Below the pieces are notes generated by a model. The model saw nothing but the letters and a program-made list of their open reading frames with translations. It made no database searches and was not told where the DNA came from. From Variovorax sp. CF079 (lineage in GTDB: Bacteria; Pseudomonadota; Gammaproteobacteria; Burkholderiales; Burkholderiaceae_C), in contig NZ_FMZU01000014.1 in the NCBI RefSeq assembly GCF_900101545.1, forward strand, positions 1-64,000: a stretch of 64,000 bases of DNA, given 5' to 3'. Shown here piece after piece: positions 8,831 through 15,980 of the stretch. Position numbers and translations under genes: made by a program. Position 1 is the first letter of the stretch. Every line of letters begins with the position of its first letter.

Positions 8831-10903
8831 TCAATGGGCTTGCGGATTGGTGACCCAGCCCACCGGCTGCAGGGCCACGTCTTCGTCGACTTCCTGGTAG
8901 GAAAGCACCGGAAGCGTCGGCGCCACCGGTTCGATCAACGTCTTGACGTAGCGGCGCACGTCCGACGAGGCAATAGCCACCACGCGGTTGGCCGTGGAGC
9001 CGAGGATGCGGCGCACCTGCTCCCGGATGTCCTGCGTGACCGCGGGGCTCAGGAGCAGCAGGTTGCCGCGCGGCGATCTCTCGACCGCGTTCTGCACGCG
9101 CTCCAGCAGGCTGGACTCGAAGAGGATCGCCTCCAGCTGCCGGTTCGCGCCGACGTAGCGGCTGGTGATGTAGCGCCCGAGGTCGATGCGCACCAGTTCC
9201 GTGAGTGCGATCGAGTCCTGCTCCTTGGCGGCCCAGATCGCGAGGCTCTCGAAGATCGCGTGCAGGTTGCGGATCGGGATGCCTTCCTGCAGCAGCCGGC
9301 GCAGCACTTCCGCGATGCGCTGCGCCGAGGCCACGCGCGAGACTTCGGCCGCGAGCTCGGGCGCATCGCGCTGCACCGAGTGCAGCAGGCGCTGCACCTC
9401 CTGCAGGCCGATCAGCTCGCGCACGTTGCGGCGCACCGCGTGGTCGAGGTGGAGGCCGACGACCTCTTCGTTGTTCCAGGTCTTCAAGTCCGCGTCGGCA
9501 CGGGGCACCCACAGCACGCGGCCGAAGGGTCCGAAGGGCTCGGCAACTTCCGCATCGGCCGGTGCAGCCGCGGTCTCCGACGGATCGAGCATCAGCCAGC
9601 CGGGCTTGAGCGTGCCACGCGCCACCGCGACGTCGTGCACCAGTACCTGGTAGTCGTAGGGCGCGGGCAGGTCCCAATAGCCGAGCTGCAGGCGCGGAAA
9701 GATCGGGCCGAGATCGCTCTCGACGGCGGTCTTCACCGTCGACAGGTGGCTGTCGAGCACATGGCGGTCCACCAGCCCGCGCAGGCCGCTGGACAGGCGC
9801 ACCGCGAGCGGCGCGGCGATCGCGTGGTCGCTCTCGCTTTCCTCGGAGGCAACGCCTTCGCGGTGCGAGATCCAGTCCGGCGTGTTGCGCTGCCTGCGCA
9901 GCATGCGCATCGTGAAGCCCAGGCCCAGCAGGATCGCCGCCAGCAGGCCGAACACCCATTTCGGGAAACCCGGCACGACCAGGAAACTCGCCACCGCCAG
10001 GCCCGCGATGATGAGCGCGCGCGGATGGGCCATCAACTGGTCGCCGATCTGGTTGGCCAACTGCGCATCGCGGCGGTCGCCCGTGCCGACGCGCGTGATG
10101 ACGATGCCGGCCGCGATCGAGACCAGCAGCGACGGGATCTGGGAGACCATGCCGTCGCCCACCGTGAGGATGGCGTAGCGCTGCAGCGCATCGCTGAGGC
10201 TCATGTCGTGCATCAGCGTGCCGATCGCGATGCCGGCCAGGATGTTGACCAGCGCGATGACGATGCTCGCGATGGCGTCCCCCTTCACGAACTTCATCGC
10301 GCCGTCCATTGCGCCGTGCAGCTGCGACTCCTGCTCCAGCAGCTGGCGGCGCTTCTGCGCCTGCACGGAAGACAGCACGCCGGCGCGCACGTCGGCGTCG
10401 ATGCTCATCTGCTTGCCGGGCATCGCATCGAGGGCGAAGCGCGCCGCGACCTCGGCCACGCGCTCCGAGCCCTTCGCGATCACAATGAACTGCACGATCG
10501 CGATGATGAGAAACACGACACCGCCGACCACCACGTTGTTGCCCACGATCAGCTTGCCGAAGGTGTCGATGATGTGGCCCGCGTTCGCCTGCAGCAGGAT
10601 CAGCTTGGTCGACGCGATGTTGAGCGCGAGCCGGAACAGCGTGGTAAAGAGCAGCAGCGACGGAAAGGTCGAGAGCGACAGCGCCGAGGGCACGTACATC
10701 GCCACGATCAGCAGCACCAGGCTGATCGCCAGATTGCTCGCGATGAGAAAGTCCAGGAGCGGCGTCGGCAACGGCAGCACGAAAAGCGCCACCACCACCA
10801 CCAGCAGGCCGGCCAGCAACAGGTCGTTGTAGCGGCCTGCATTCACGAGGCGATCGCGCATGCTGCCGCGGGGCGTTTGAAGGGGTCGCGCGGGGCTCGC
10901 CAT
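8831..10903 (-). CDS. sctV: SctV, major export-gate protein
   Basis: A 690-aa FlhA/LcrD/HrcV family protein. The N-terminal half (to about residue 320) holds about eight transmembrane helices, beginning NDLLLAGLLVVVVALFVLPL, with the conserved cytoplasmic FHIPEP-type loop region. The C-terminal half is the soluble nonameric ring domain that receives chaperone-substrate complexes. It is the first gene of the leftward sct unit, so its promoter should lie in the divergent region shared with sctQ. The ATG at 10903 has a GAGG site about 12 bases upstream; the internal Met15 lacks one. Confidence 0.97.
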   Translation of the reverse strand: MASPARPLQTPRGSMRDRLVNAGRYNDLLLAGLLVVVVALFVLPLPTPLLDFLIASNLAISLVLLIVAMYVPSALSLSTFPSLLLFTTLFRLALNIASTKLILLQANAGHIIDTFGKLIVGNNVVVGGVVFLIIAIVQFIVIAKGSERVAEVAARFALDAMPGKQMSIDADVRAGVLSSVQAQKRRQLLEQESQLHGAMDGAMKFVKGDAIASIVIALVNILAGIAIGTLMHDMSLSDALQRYAILTVGDGMVSQIPSLLVSIAAGIVITRVGTGDRRDAQLANQIGDQLMAHPRALIIAGLAVASFLVVPGFPKWVFGLLAAILLGLGFTMRMLRRQRNTPDWISHREGVASEESESDHAIAAPLAVRLSSGLRGLVDRHVLDSHLSTVKTAVESDLGPIFPRLQLGYWDLPAPYDYQVLVHDVAVARGTLKPGWLMLDPSETAAAPADAEVAEPFGPFGRVLWVPRADADLKTWNNEEVVGLHLDHAVRRNVRELIGLQEVQRLLHSVQRDAPELAAEVSRVASAQRIAEVLRRLLQEGIPIRNLHAIFESLAIWAAKEQDSIALTELVRIDLGRYITSRYVGANRQLEAILFESSLLERVQNAVERSPRGNLLLLSPAVTQDIREQVRRILGSTANRVVAIASSDVRRYVKTLIEPVAPTLPVLSYQEVDEDVALQPVGWVTNPQAH

Positions 10904-11198
10904 GCGTGCTGGGCCTCGTGGGGTTTCTTGGGAGTTATGAATCGAAAGGTTTCGAAAACTGAATCGAACGTGAATTTGTTCACGTCGCGACGCACTCTAA
11001 GCGGCGCGATCCGGTCACGACAACCACGAGTTCTCGTAGGCGCGACGGTGCTGTCGCGCGCAGGGCACTACGCATTTGCGTACTACCTGCAATACCTTCA
11101 TTTCGCTAAGCTGCGCCTCCCGATGCGGGCTGCATACGCGTGGCGCCGAGGAATGTGGACAGTGACTGGACGTAGCGATTTGTTCAACGAAAGCGTGA
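10904..11198. promoter_or_regulatory. Divergent sctV/sctQ control region with three dyads
   Basis: This 295-bp gene-free stretch separates the leftward sctV unit from rightward sctQR. It is visibly less GC-rich than its surroundings and holds three perfect inverted repeats. ACGTGAA-TTTG-TTCACGT lies at 10968-10985, GCGCGAC-6-GTCGCGC at 11040-11059, and TACGCA-TT-TGCGTA at 11069-11082. The first and third look like dimeric activator or repressor sites. The middle one could also be an RNA hairpin for the sctQ transcript. I see no convincing HrpL-type sigma box (GGAACC...CCAC) or PIP box. No T3SS regulator gene is present in the window. Confidence 0.6.
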
Positions 11199-12281
11199 AT
11201 GCCGACGCGGGCTGAGGACGCGGTGACGGAGCTCGGCGACGCGCCTGCGCTGCCTCGCGCAACGGTTGCCTGCGTGCGCGCGCTCAATCGGCTCTACGAC
11301 GACGCGCGGCCGCGGGAACTGGTGTTGCGCAACGTCGGCTATCGCCTTCAGTGGATCCACGACCCTGTCCTCGGCCACGGCGCGCGTGAGAGCTATCGAT
11401 TCAGGATGGGAACGCAGGTCGGCCACCTCGCGCTGGACGCGCCCAGCATGCAGGCGCTGCTCGGCGAGCGCCGCAGCGACCTGCTGCCGCGCGATCTGCG
11501 CTACATCCTGCTGGCCGACGCGCTGCATCCGATCGTCGACGCGCTCGAGAAAGCGCTGCGACTGCATTTCGAATGGCAGCCGCCCGAGGCCGAAGCCCGG
11601 GACACGGTGCCGGGCGATCCCGAACGCGCGGCCTTCTTCGTCGCCACGGCCGCCGACGACGGCGCGACGCTGCGCGGCTTCGTGCAGTTCGAGGACGACG
11701 CCACTTTCGATGCGCTCGTGCCCGCCGACACCCTGCCGCGCGTCGCGCGAGCGACGCATTCCTTCGACACGCTGCGCCTGCCGCTGGGCTTCAGGATCGG
11801 CAGCACGCCGATCCAGCTGCGCGAGATCACGAGCATCCGGCCCGGCGACATCATCGGCATCGAGCAATGGAGTTCTTCCGGCGCGGCGATCGTCGTCAAC
11901 GCCGAACTCGGCGGTCCCTCGGGCTTCCATCTCTTCGCCTTCGCCGAAGGCTCCCGCATCACCGTTCAGCAATCCATCGACAGCGCCATGAAGCAAGACC
12001 CCGCAGCCCAACCCCAGGACGCCGACGCCAGCGCCAACCTGCCGATCGACCGGCTCGATGCGCTGGAGGTGACGCTGCGCTTCGAAGTCGGCGACCTGTC
12101 GCTCACGCTCGGCGAACTGAAGAGCATCCGCGCCGGCCACGTGTTCGACCTCGGGCAGCCGCTCAACCGCAGCCCGGTGCGCATCCTCGCGCACGGCAAC
12201 GTGCTGGGCAAGGGCTACCTGGTCGCGGTGGGCGACCGCCTCGGCGTGCGCGTGTCGGAGTTCGCGCCCGGCGAAGTCTGA
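11199..12281 (+). CDS. sctQ: SctQ, cytoplasmic C-ring / sorting-platform protein
   Basis: A 360-aa YscQ/HrcQ family protein. The C-terminal SpoA (surface presentation of antigens) domain is clear at about residues 285-355 (LEVTLRFEVGDLSLTLGELKSI, then LGQPLNRSPVRILAHGNVLGKG). A second SpoA-like region lies in the middle (about 200-265). SctQ builds the pods that bind SctK and SctL and dock substrates. The start is uncertain: ATG at 11199, or GTG at 11223, which has a GAGGA site four bases upstream. An internal ATG at 11989 could produce a short SctQ-C form, as known for Yersinia YscQ. It is divergent from sctV. Confidence 0.88.
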   Translation: MPTRAEDAVTELGDAPALPRATVACVRALNRLYDDARPRELVLRNVGYRLQWIHDPVLGHGARESYRFRMGTQVGHLALDAPSMQALLGERRSDLLPRDLRYILLADALHPIVDALEKALRLHFEWQPPEAEARDTVPGDPERAAFFVATAADDGATLRGFVQFEDDATFDALVPADTLPRVARATHSFDTLRLPLGFRIGSTPIQLREITSIRPGDIIGIEQWSSSGAAIVVNAELGGPSGFHLFAFAEGSRITVQQSIDSAMKQDPAAQPQDADASANLPIDRLDALEVTLRFEVGDLSLTLGELKSIRAGHVFDLGQPLNRSPVRILAHGNVLGKGYLVAVGDRLGVRVSEFAPGEV

Positions 12282-12306
12282 AGAGCGCTCACCACAGGCG
12301 ATCCCG

Positions 12307-12966
12307 ATGCAAGGCGGACTCCCCGAACCTCTGACGCTGGTCGCGCTGATCGTCGCGTTCGGCGTCGCGCCCTTCGTGGCGCTGATGGTGACCAGCTACA
12401 CCAAGCTGGTCATCGTCTTCGGCCTCCTGCGCACCGCGCTGGGCCTGCAGCAGACGCCGCCCAACATGGTGCTCAACGGCATCGCGATCATCCTGTCGGT
12501 CTACATCATGGCGCCGGTGGGCATGGACGTCGGCGACGCGCTACGCAGCCGCAGCTTCGGCGCCAAGGGCGAAGGGCTGAACGACATCGTCGCGGTGCTC
12601 GATGCCGCCAAGGCGCCACTGAAGGAATTTCTGCAGAAGCACACGCACGAGCGCGAACGCCAGTTCTTCCTGAAGTCGGCCTCCAACATCTGGCCCAAGG
12701 CGCGGGCCGAGCAACTGCAGGCCGACGACTTCATGGTGCTGGTGCCCAGCTTCACGCTCAGCGAGCTGACGCGGGCCTTCCAGATCGGCTTCATCATCTA
12801 CCTGGTGTTCGTGGTGGTGGACCTGATCGTCGCCACCGTGCTGCTCGCGCTCGGCATGTCGATGATCGCGCCGACCACCATCTCCCTGCCCTTTAAGCTG
12901 CTGCTGTTCGTGATGCTGGACGGCTGGACGCGGCTGGTGCACGGGCTGGTGCTGTCCTACCGCTGA
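12307..12966 (+). CDS. sctR: SctR, type III secretion export-gate membrane protein
   Basis: A 219-aa FliP/SpaP/HrcR family protein, the core of the export gate. The conserved region TSYTKLVIVFGLLRTALGLQQTPPN is intact near residues 29-53. A periplasmic domain follows, and then two C-terminal helices with FQIGFIIYLVFVVVDLIVA and SLPFKLLLFVMLDGW. It lies 25 bp after sctQ and is the last T3SS gene on the plus strand. It is followed not by sctS but by tandem repeats and a broken ridA gene. Confidence 0.97.
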   Translation: MQGGLPEPLTLVALIVAFGVAPFVALMVTSYTKLVIVFGLLRTALGLQQTPPNMVLNGIAIILSVYIMAPVGMDVGDALRSRSFGAKGEGLNDIVAVLDAAKAPLKEFLQKHTHERERQFFLKSASNIWPKARAEQLQADDFMVLVPSFTLSELTRAFQIGFIIYLVFVVVDLIVATVLLALGMSMIAPTTISLPFKLLLFVMLDGWTRLVHGLVLSYR

Positions 12967-12979
12967 GGCCGCACATCCC

Positions 12980-13020
12980 GCCTAGGCATCGCCTAGGCAT
13001 CGCCTAGGCATCGCCTAGGC
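12980..13020. repeat. 11-bp tandem repeat with CCTAGG core
   Basis: The unit GCCTAGGCATC occurs three times in a row (12980-12990, 12991-13001, 13002-13012), followed by a partial fourth copy (13013-13020). Each copy contains the 8-bp palindrome GCCTAGGC. The array begins 14 bases after the sctR stop. Its last copy contains the TAG stop of the ridA remnant on the minus strand. CCTAGG is normally rare in such genomes, so four copies in 41 bp stand out. Function is unknown; replication slippage or a binding array are both possible. Confidence 0.85.
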
Positions 13021-13190
13021 AGGCACAACCGCCGTGGCCTCTATCTCGAACAGCTTGCCGTCGAGCGCCAGCCGCGGCACCGGAATGAGCGTGCAGGCCG
13101 GGTTCCGGGCGGGACGATCGCGAGGTGCGAATAGCCGTTGGGGGCCGGGTCGTAGAGTCCGGGCGGGTTGATGAGCTGAATGGCGGTCAT
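13015..13190 (-). pseudogene. ridA-family pseudogene with internal out-of-frame deletion
   Basis: The N-terminus MTAIQLINPPGLYDPAPNGY continues SHLAIVP. In another frame the C-terminus NPACTLIPVPRLALDGKL followed by FEIEATAVVPA ends at TAG 13015-13017. Both match the two ends of the RidA/YjgF (reactive imine deaminase) family. The whole is only 176 bp against about 390 bp for an intact gene, and the two parts are in different frames. This implies an internal deletion of roughly 70 codons. The ATG at 13190 overlaps the azoR stop as ATGA, so azoR-ridA was once a coupled pair. Confidence 0.8.
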
Positions 13191-13885
13191 GCGTTTTCCA
13201 TCATGAGTTGAAGGTGTAAGGCCGAGAGCTTATCGACCAGCTGATCGACCGCGAGATCGGCCTCGCCGAGCGACTGCGCCAGCCGCTCGCCGCCGAACTC
13301 GTCGTACTCGACGGCGACCTCGTGCACCTCGCGGATGCCGATGTAGCCGAACACCGAACACACGCTGGCCTCTGTGTGGTTGAGGTGCGCGATGCGCTGG
13401 CCTTCGCCGTAGCCGAAGTCGCCGCGCGAGCCCAGCAGCACCAGGCGCTTGCCTGCATCGGCCAGCAAGGGCCAGTAAGGCACCTCGCCGCGCGCACGGT
13501 CGAAGCCGAAGGTGCGGCCCACGCGCACGATGTTGTCGATGTAGGCCTTGAACTGCGCCGGGACGCCGAAGTTGTACATCGGCAGGCCGACCACGATCAG
13601 GTCGGCGGCGATGAGCTGGTCCACGAGACGGTCGCTCTCCGCAAGCACTTCGTGCATCCACGGCTCGCGCGCCGCGGCGGGCGTGAACGCAGCGTGGATC
13701 CAGGGACCCGTGACATGCGCGGGCGGCGCCTGGCCGACATCGAGGTAGTCGATGCGGTCCGCAGGCCGCGCCGCATGCCAGCGCGCCACGAAGCGCGCAG
13801 AGAGCCTGCGGGTGTGGGAACCATGGGGATCGATGCCGGAGCGGCCGAGCCGAGCGCTGGCATCGATGTGCAGAAGCGTGGTCAT
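13187..13885 (-). CDS. azoR: FMN-dependent NADH-azoreductase family protein
   Basis: A 232-aa flavodoxin-like NAD(P)H quinone/azo reductase. The N-terminal FMN-binding start MTTLLHIDASAR and the family stretch DLIVVGLPMYNFGVPAQFKAYID are clear, as is the later LLGSRGDFGYGEG region. These enzymes reduce quinones and azo compounds using FMN. The ATG at 13885 has an AGGAAAGA site; longer readings to 13957 have no support. It is divergent from a LysR regulator, with a palindrome between them, and is followed by a coupled but broken ridA gene. Confidence 0.9.
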   Translation of the reverse strand: MTTLLHIDASARLGRSGIDPHGSHTRRLSARFVARWHAARPADRIDYLDVGQAPPAHVTGPWIHAAFTPAAAREPWMHEVLAESDRLVDQLIAADLIVVGLPMYNFGVPAQFKAYIDNIVRVGRTFGFDRARGEVPYWPLLADAGKRLVLLGSRGDFGYGEGQRIAHLNHTEASVCSVFGYIGIREVHEVAVEYDEFGGERLAQSLGEADLAVDQLVDKLSALHLQLMMENA

Positions 13886-13915
13886 GAAAGGGTCTTTCCT
13901 GCGTGGCAATGAATG

Positions 13916-13932
13916 AATTGGCGTATCCAATT
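13916..13932. promoter_or_regulatory. Palindrome between azoR and lysR, candidate LysR operator
   Basis: The sequence AATTGG-CGTAT-CCAATT is a perfect 17-bp dyad with 6-bp arms. It lies in the 90-bp divergent region, 31 bp from the azoR start and 44 bp from the preferred lysR start. The core ATTGGCGTATCCAAT resembles the interrupted-dyad sites of LysR-type regulators. The adjacent regulator is the obvious candidate to bind it. Confidence 0.5.
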
Positions 13933-13975
13933 TAGGGTTGCGCCACCCTTTGCACAAACGAGGATTTCTTCCTGC

Positions 13976-14920
13976 ATGGATGAGCTGAATTCACCTGTGA
14001 GGCGACCCCGCCGGCTGCCGCCGCTGTCCTCGCTGCGCGCCTTCGAGGCGGCTGCAGCGCACCTGAGCTTTCAGCGCGCGGCGGCCGAGCTCTCGGTTAC
14101 GCCCACGGCCATCAGCCACCAGGTGCGCGGACTCGAGAGCACGCTGGGCCAGCCGCTGTTTCGCAGGCTGACGCGCCAACTGGCGCTCACGCCGGCCGGA
14201 CTGCGCCTGTTCCATGGGCTGCGCGAAGGCTTCGACATGCTGGAAGCCGGCGTGCATGCGCTGCGCGAGCGCTCGGCGAGCGACACGGTCACGCTCACGA
14301 CCAACACCGCTTTCGCGGCCAAGTGGGTGCTGCCGCGCATGGCGGCCTTTCGCGCCGCCTGCCCCGGCATCGAGCTGCGCTTGCATGCGAGCGATCTGCT
14401 GGTCGATCTCACGCGCGGCGATGCCGACCTCGCGATCCGCTCCGGCAGCGGCGGCTGGCCGGGCCTGGTGACGGCCGAGCTGATGGCCGAGCGCTATGCG
14501 CCGGTATGCAGTCCGCTCCTGGGTTTGAAGCGCGTGCAGGATCTGCCGAAGCACCGGTTGATCCACAGCGACTGGCAGCCGCAGGCGCGCGCACCGGCCG
14601 TGTGGTCGCGCTGGTTCGAGGAGGCCGGTATCGCTGCGAGCAAATCGCGCACGACACGCGCTGCCTCAGGCCTCTCGTTCTCGGACGAAACGCACGCCCT
14701 GCTCGCCACGCTGGCGGGGCATGGCGTGGCCTTGCTGAGCCTCACGCTCTGCGCCGAGGAGTTGCGAAGCGGCGCGTTGCTGCAGCCCTTCGGGCCCGCA
14801 CTCGCTACCGGCAGCTATTTCCTGACAGCCGCCGAAGGGCGCGAGCGTGAACCGGCGGTCCGCGCGGTGTGGCAGTGGATCGCCGGCCAGGCCGGACTCA
14901 GAGTTCGACCAGCGGGCTGA
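13976..14920 (+). CDS. LysR-family transcriptional regulator (GcvA-like)
   Basis: A 314-aa LysR-type regulator. The N-terminal winged helix-turn-helix is clear (LPPLSSLRAFEAAAAHLSFQ, then ELSVTPTAISHQVRGLE). It is followed by a periplasmic-binding-like effector domain of the GcvA/AmpR subgroup (VTLTTNTAFAAKWVLPRM; DLAIRSGSG). The ATG at 13976 is preferred over 13913 because it begins just before the helix-turn-helix. Divergent placement next to azoR suggests it controls azoR in response to an oxidant, quinone or aromatic. Its last 23 bp overlap the convergent DUF1428 gene. Confidence 0.9.
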   Translation: MDELNSPVRRPRRLPPLSSLRAFEAAAAHLSFQRAAAELSVTPTAISHQVRGLESTLGQPLFRRLTRQLALTPAGLRLFHGLREGFDMLEAGVHALRERSASDTVTLTTNTAFAAKWVLPRMAAFRAACPGIELRLHASDLLVDLTRGDADLAIRSGSGGWPGLVTAELMAERYAPVCSPLLGLKRVQDLPKHRLIHSDWQPQARAPAVWSRWFEEAGIAASKSRTTRAASGLSFSDETHALLATLAGHGVALLSLTLCAEELRSGALLQPFGPALATGSYFLTAAEGREREPAVRAVWQWIAGQAGLRVRPAG

Positions 14921-15257
14921 AGCCGCCCCAGAACATGCGCTTGCCGTCGAAGGGCATGGTCTTGGGATCCATCATGTCGGCCAGGCGCGGATCGCTCATC
15001 ACCTTGGCGTTGACTTCGTCGCGGTGCTGGCGCGACTCGAACACGATGTACGAAAAGATCACGGTCTCGTCGTCCTTCAGTTTCACGGCCTGCGGAAAGG
15101 AGGTGACTTCACCGGACTTCACATCGTCGGCCACGCATTCGCGGTATTCGAGCGCGCCATGCTCGCGCCAGATCTTTCCCGCCTTGGTGGCCATCGCGCG
15201 ATAGGCCTCGATATTTGCTTTGGGAACGGGAACGACGTATCCATCGACATAGGACAT
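14898..15257 (-). CDS. DUF1428 family protein (YbaA-like)
   Basis: A 119-aa protein with the characteristic start MSYVDGYVVPVPKANIEAYR and end MPFDGKRMFWGGFSPLVEL of the DUF1428 family, a dimeric alpha-beta barrel (ferredoxin-like) fold of unknown function. A perfect AAGGAG site precedes the ATG by about seven bases, and a plausible sigma-70 promoter lies about 50 bp upstream. It converges with and slightly overlaps the LysR gene. No catalytic role can be assigned. Confidence 0.88.
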   Translation of the reverse strand: MSYVDGYVVPVPKANIEAYRAMATKAGKIWREHGALEYRECVADDVKSGEVTSFPQAVKLKDDETVIFSYIVFESRQHRDEVNAKVMSDPRLADMMDPKTMPFDGKRMFWGGFSPLVEL

Positions 15258-15301
15258 TCGAAATCTCCTTGGGGTTGGGATGAAACACAGAACCTGTTGG
15301 T

Positions 15302-15382
15302 TCAGTATAAGCCGGCCTCGACGCCAGTTTCAAGTCCCAGCAACTTTGTGCCGATGCCCTGGAAGAAGGTGTAGGAAAACAT
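15302..15382 (-). CDS. Possible 26-aa upstream ORF before the DUF1428 gene
   Basis: A short ORF with ATG at 15382 and a GAGGAG site eight bases upstream encodes MFSYTFFQGIGTKLLGLETG plus six residues ending AGLY. Its TGA stop overlaps the -10 element proposed for the DUF1428 promoter, 45 bases from that gene's ATG. It could be a leader peptide on a longer transcript or the tail of a decayed gene. It is the only structured item I see in the 15258-15586 gap apart from the promoter. Confidence 0.25.
   Translation of the reverse strand: MFSYTFFQGIGTKLLGLETGVEAGLY
15304..15333 (-). promoter_or_regulatory. Sigma-70-like promoter of the DUF1428 gene
   Basis: On the minus strand TTGAAA (15333-15328) is followed after 18 bases by TATACT (15309-15304), each one mismatch from consensus. 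The start site would fall near 15297, giving a leader of about 40 bases containing the AAGGAG ribosome site. This is an unusually good consensus match for this window. Confidence 0.55.
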
Positions 15383-15586
15383 CCCGCGGTCTCCTCGGCA
15401 TCCCGACATGTCCCCCGCGCCCGTGGACAAGCTTGTGGAAAACTGCACTGGGAACTTTTTAGATCGTTGTCCCACGGGGCCTGCGCCCGGATTGCCTCCA
15501 GAAGCAGCAGTGGAACACTTGACAGGCCGGAAGTGTCATCCGATCGCTCATACCCTGGCCGCCGCCGTTCAACCAAGGACAGACAC

Positions 15587-15970
15587 ATGCAGGAAAAACC
15601 CGTGAAGATTCCCGGCCCGGACCATCCGATCACCATTGCCGCGAACCCCGCGCGCGTGGTCGTGAAGGCCGCCGCCCGCGTGATCGCCGACACGCGCGAA
15701 GCCTTGACGCTGCGCGAAGCGAGCTACCCCGCCGTGCAGTACATCCCACGCAAGGACGTGGACATGTCGCTGCTCGAGCGCACCGAGCACGCCACCTACT
15801 GCCCCTTCAAGGGCGACTGCTCCTACTACAGCATTCCCTCGGCCGGTGAGAAAGGGGCGAACGCCGTGTGGACCTACGAGCAGCCCTACGCGTCCGTCGA
15901 GCAGATCAAGGACCACCTCGCCTTCTATCCCGACCGCGTCGAAGCGATCGAGGAAACGCCGCAGGGTTGA
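15587..15970 (+). CDS. DUF427 domain-containing protein
   Basis: A 127-aa protein of the DUF427 family. The diagnostic features are VKAAARVIADTREALTLREA, then YPAVQYIPRKDVDMSLLERT, then the conserved HATYCPFKGDCSYYSI with two Cys, and the end AFYPDRVEAIEE. The ATG at 15587 follows AAGGAC. In-frame codons upstream to 15467 have no ribosome site and no family similarity. Function is unknown. It converges with an SDR gene, with 10 bp between stops. Confidence 0.88.
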   Translation: MQEKPVKIPGPDHPITIAANPARVVVKAAARVIADTREALTLREASYPAVQYIPRKDVDMSLLERTEHATYCPFKGDCSYYSIPSAGEKGANAVWTYEQPYASVEQIKDHLAFYPDRVEAIEETPQG

Positions 15971-15980
15971 AGGGGGAGTC

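Noticed and set aside
10904-11198. HrpL-type or PIP-box promoter for the T3SS genes
   Set aside because: No GGAACC-N15/16-CCAC or TTCGC-N15-TTCGC arrangement was found by eye on either strand.
8468-11215. Plus-strand open frame opposite sctV and into the divergent region
   Set aside because: Antisense to sctV, extremely rich in His/Arg/Gln/Ala; ends with non-coding sequence before sctQ.
15109-15693. 194-codon minus-strand frame overlapping the DUF1428 gene
   Set aside because: Different frame from the recognised DUF1428 protein and no family resemblance.
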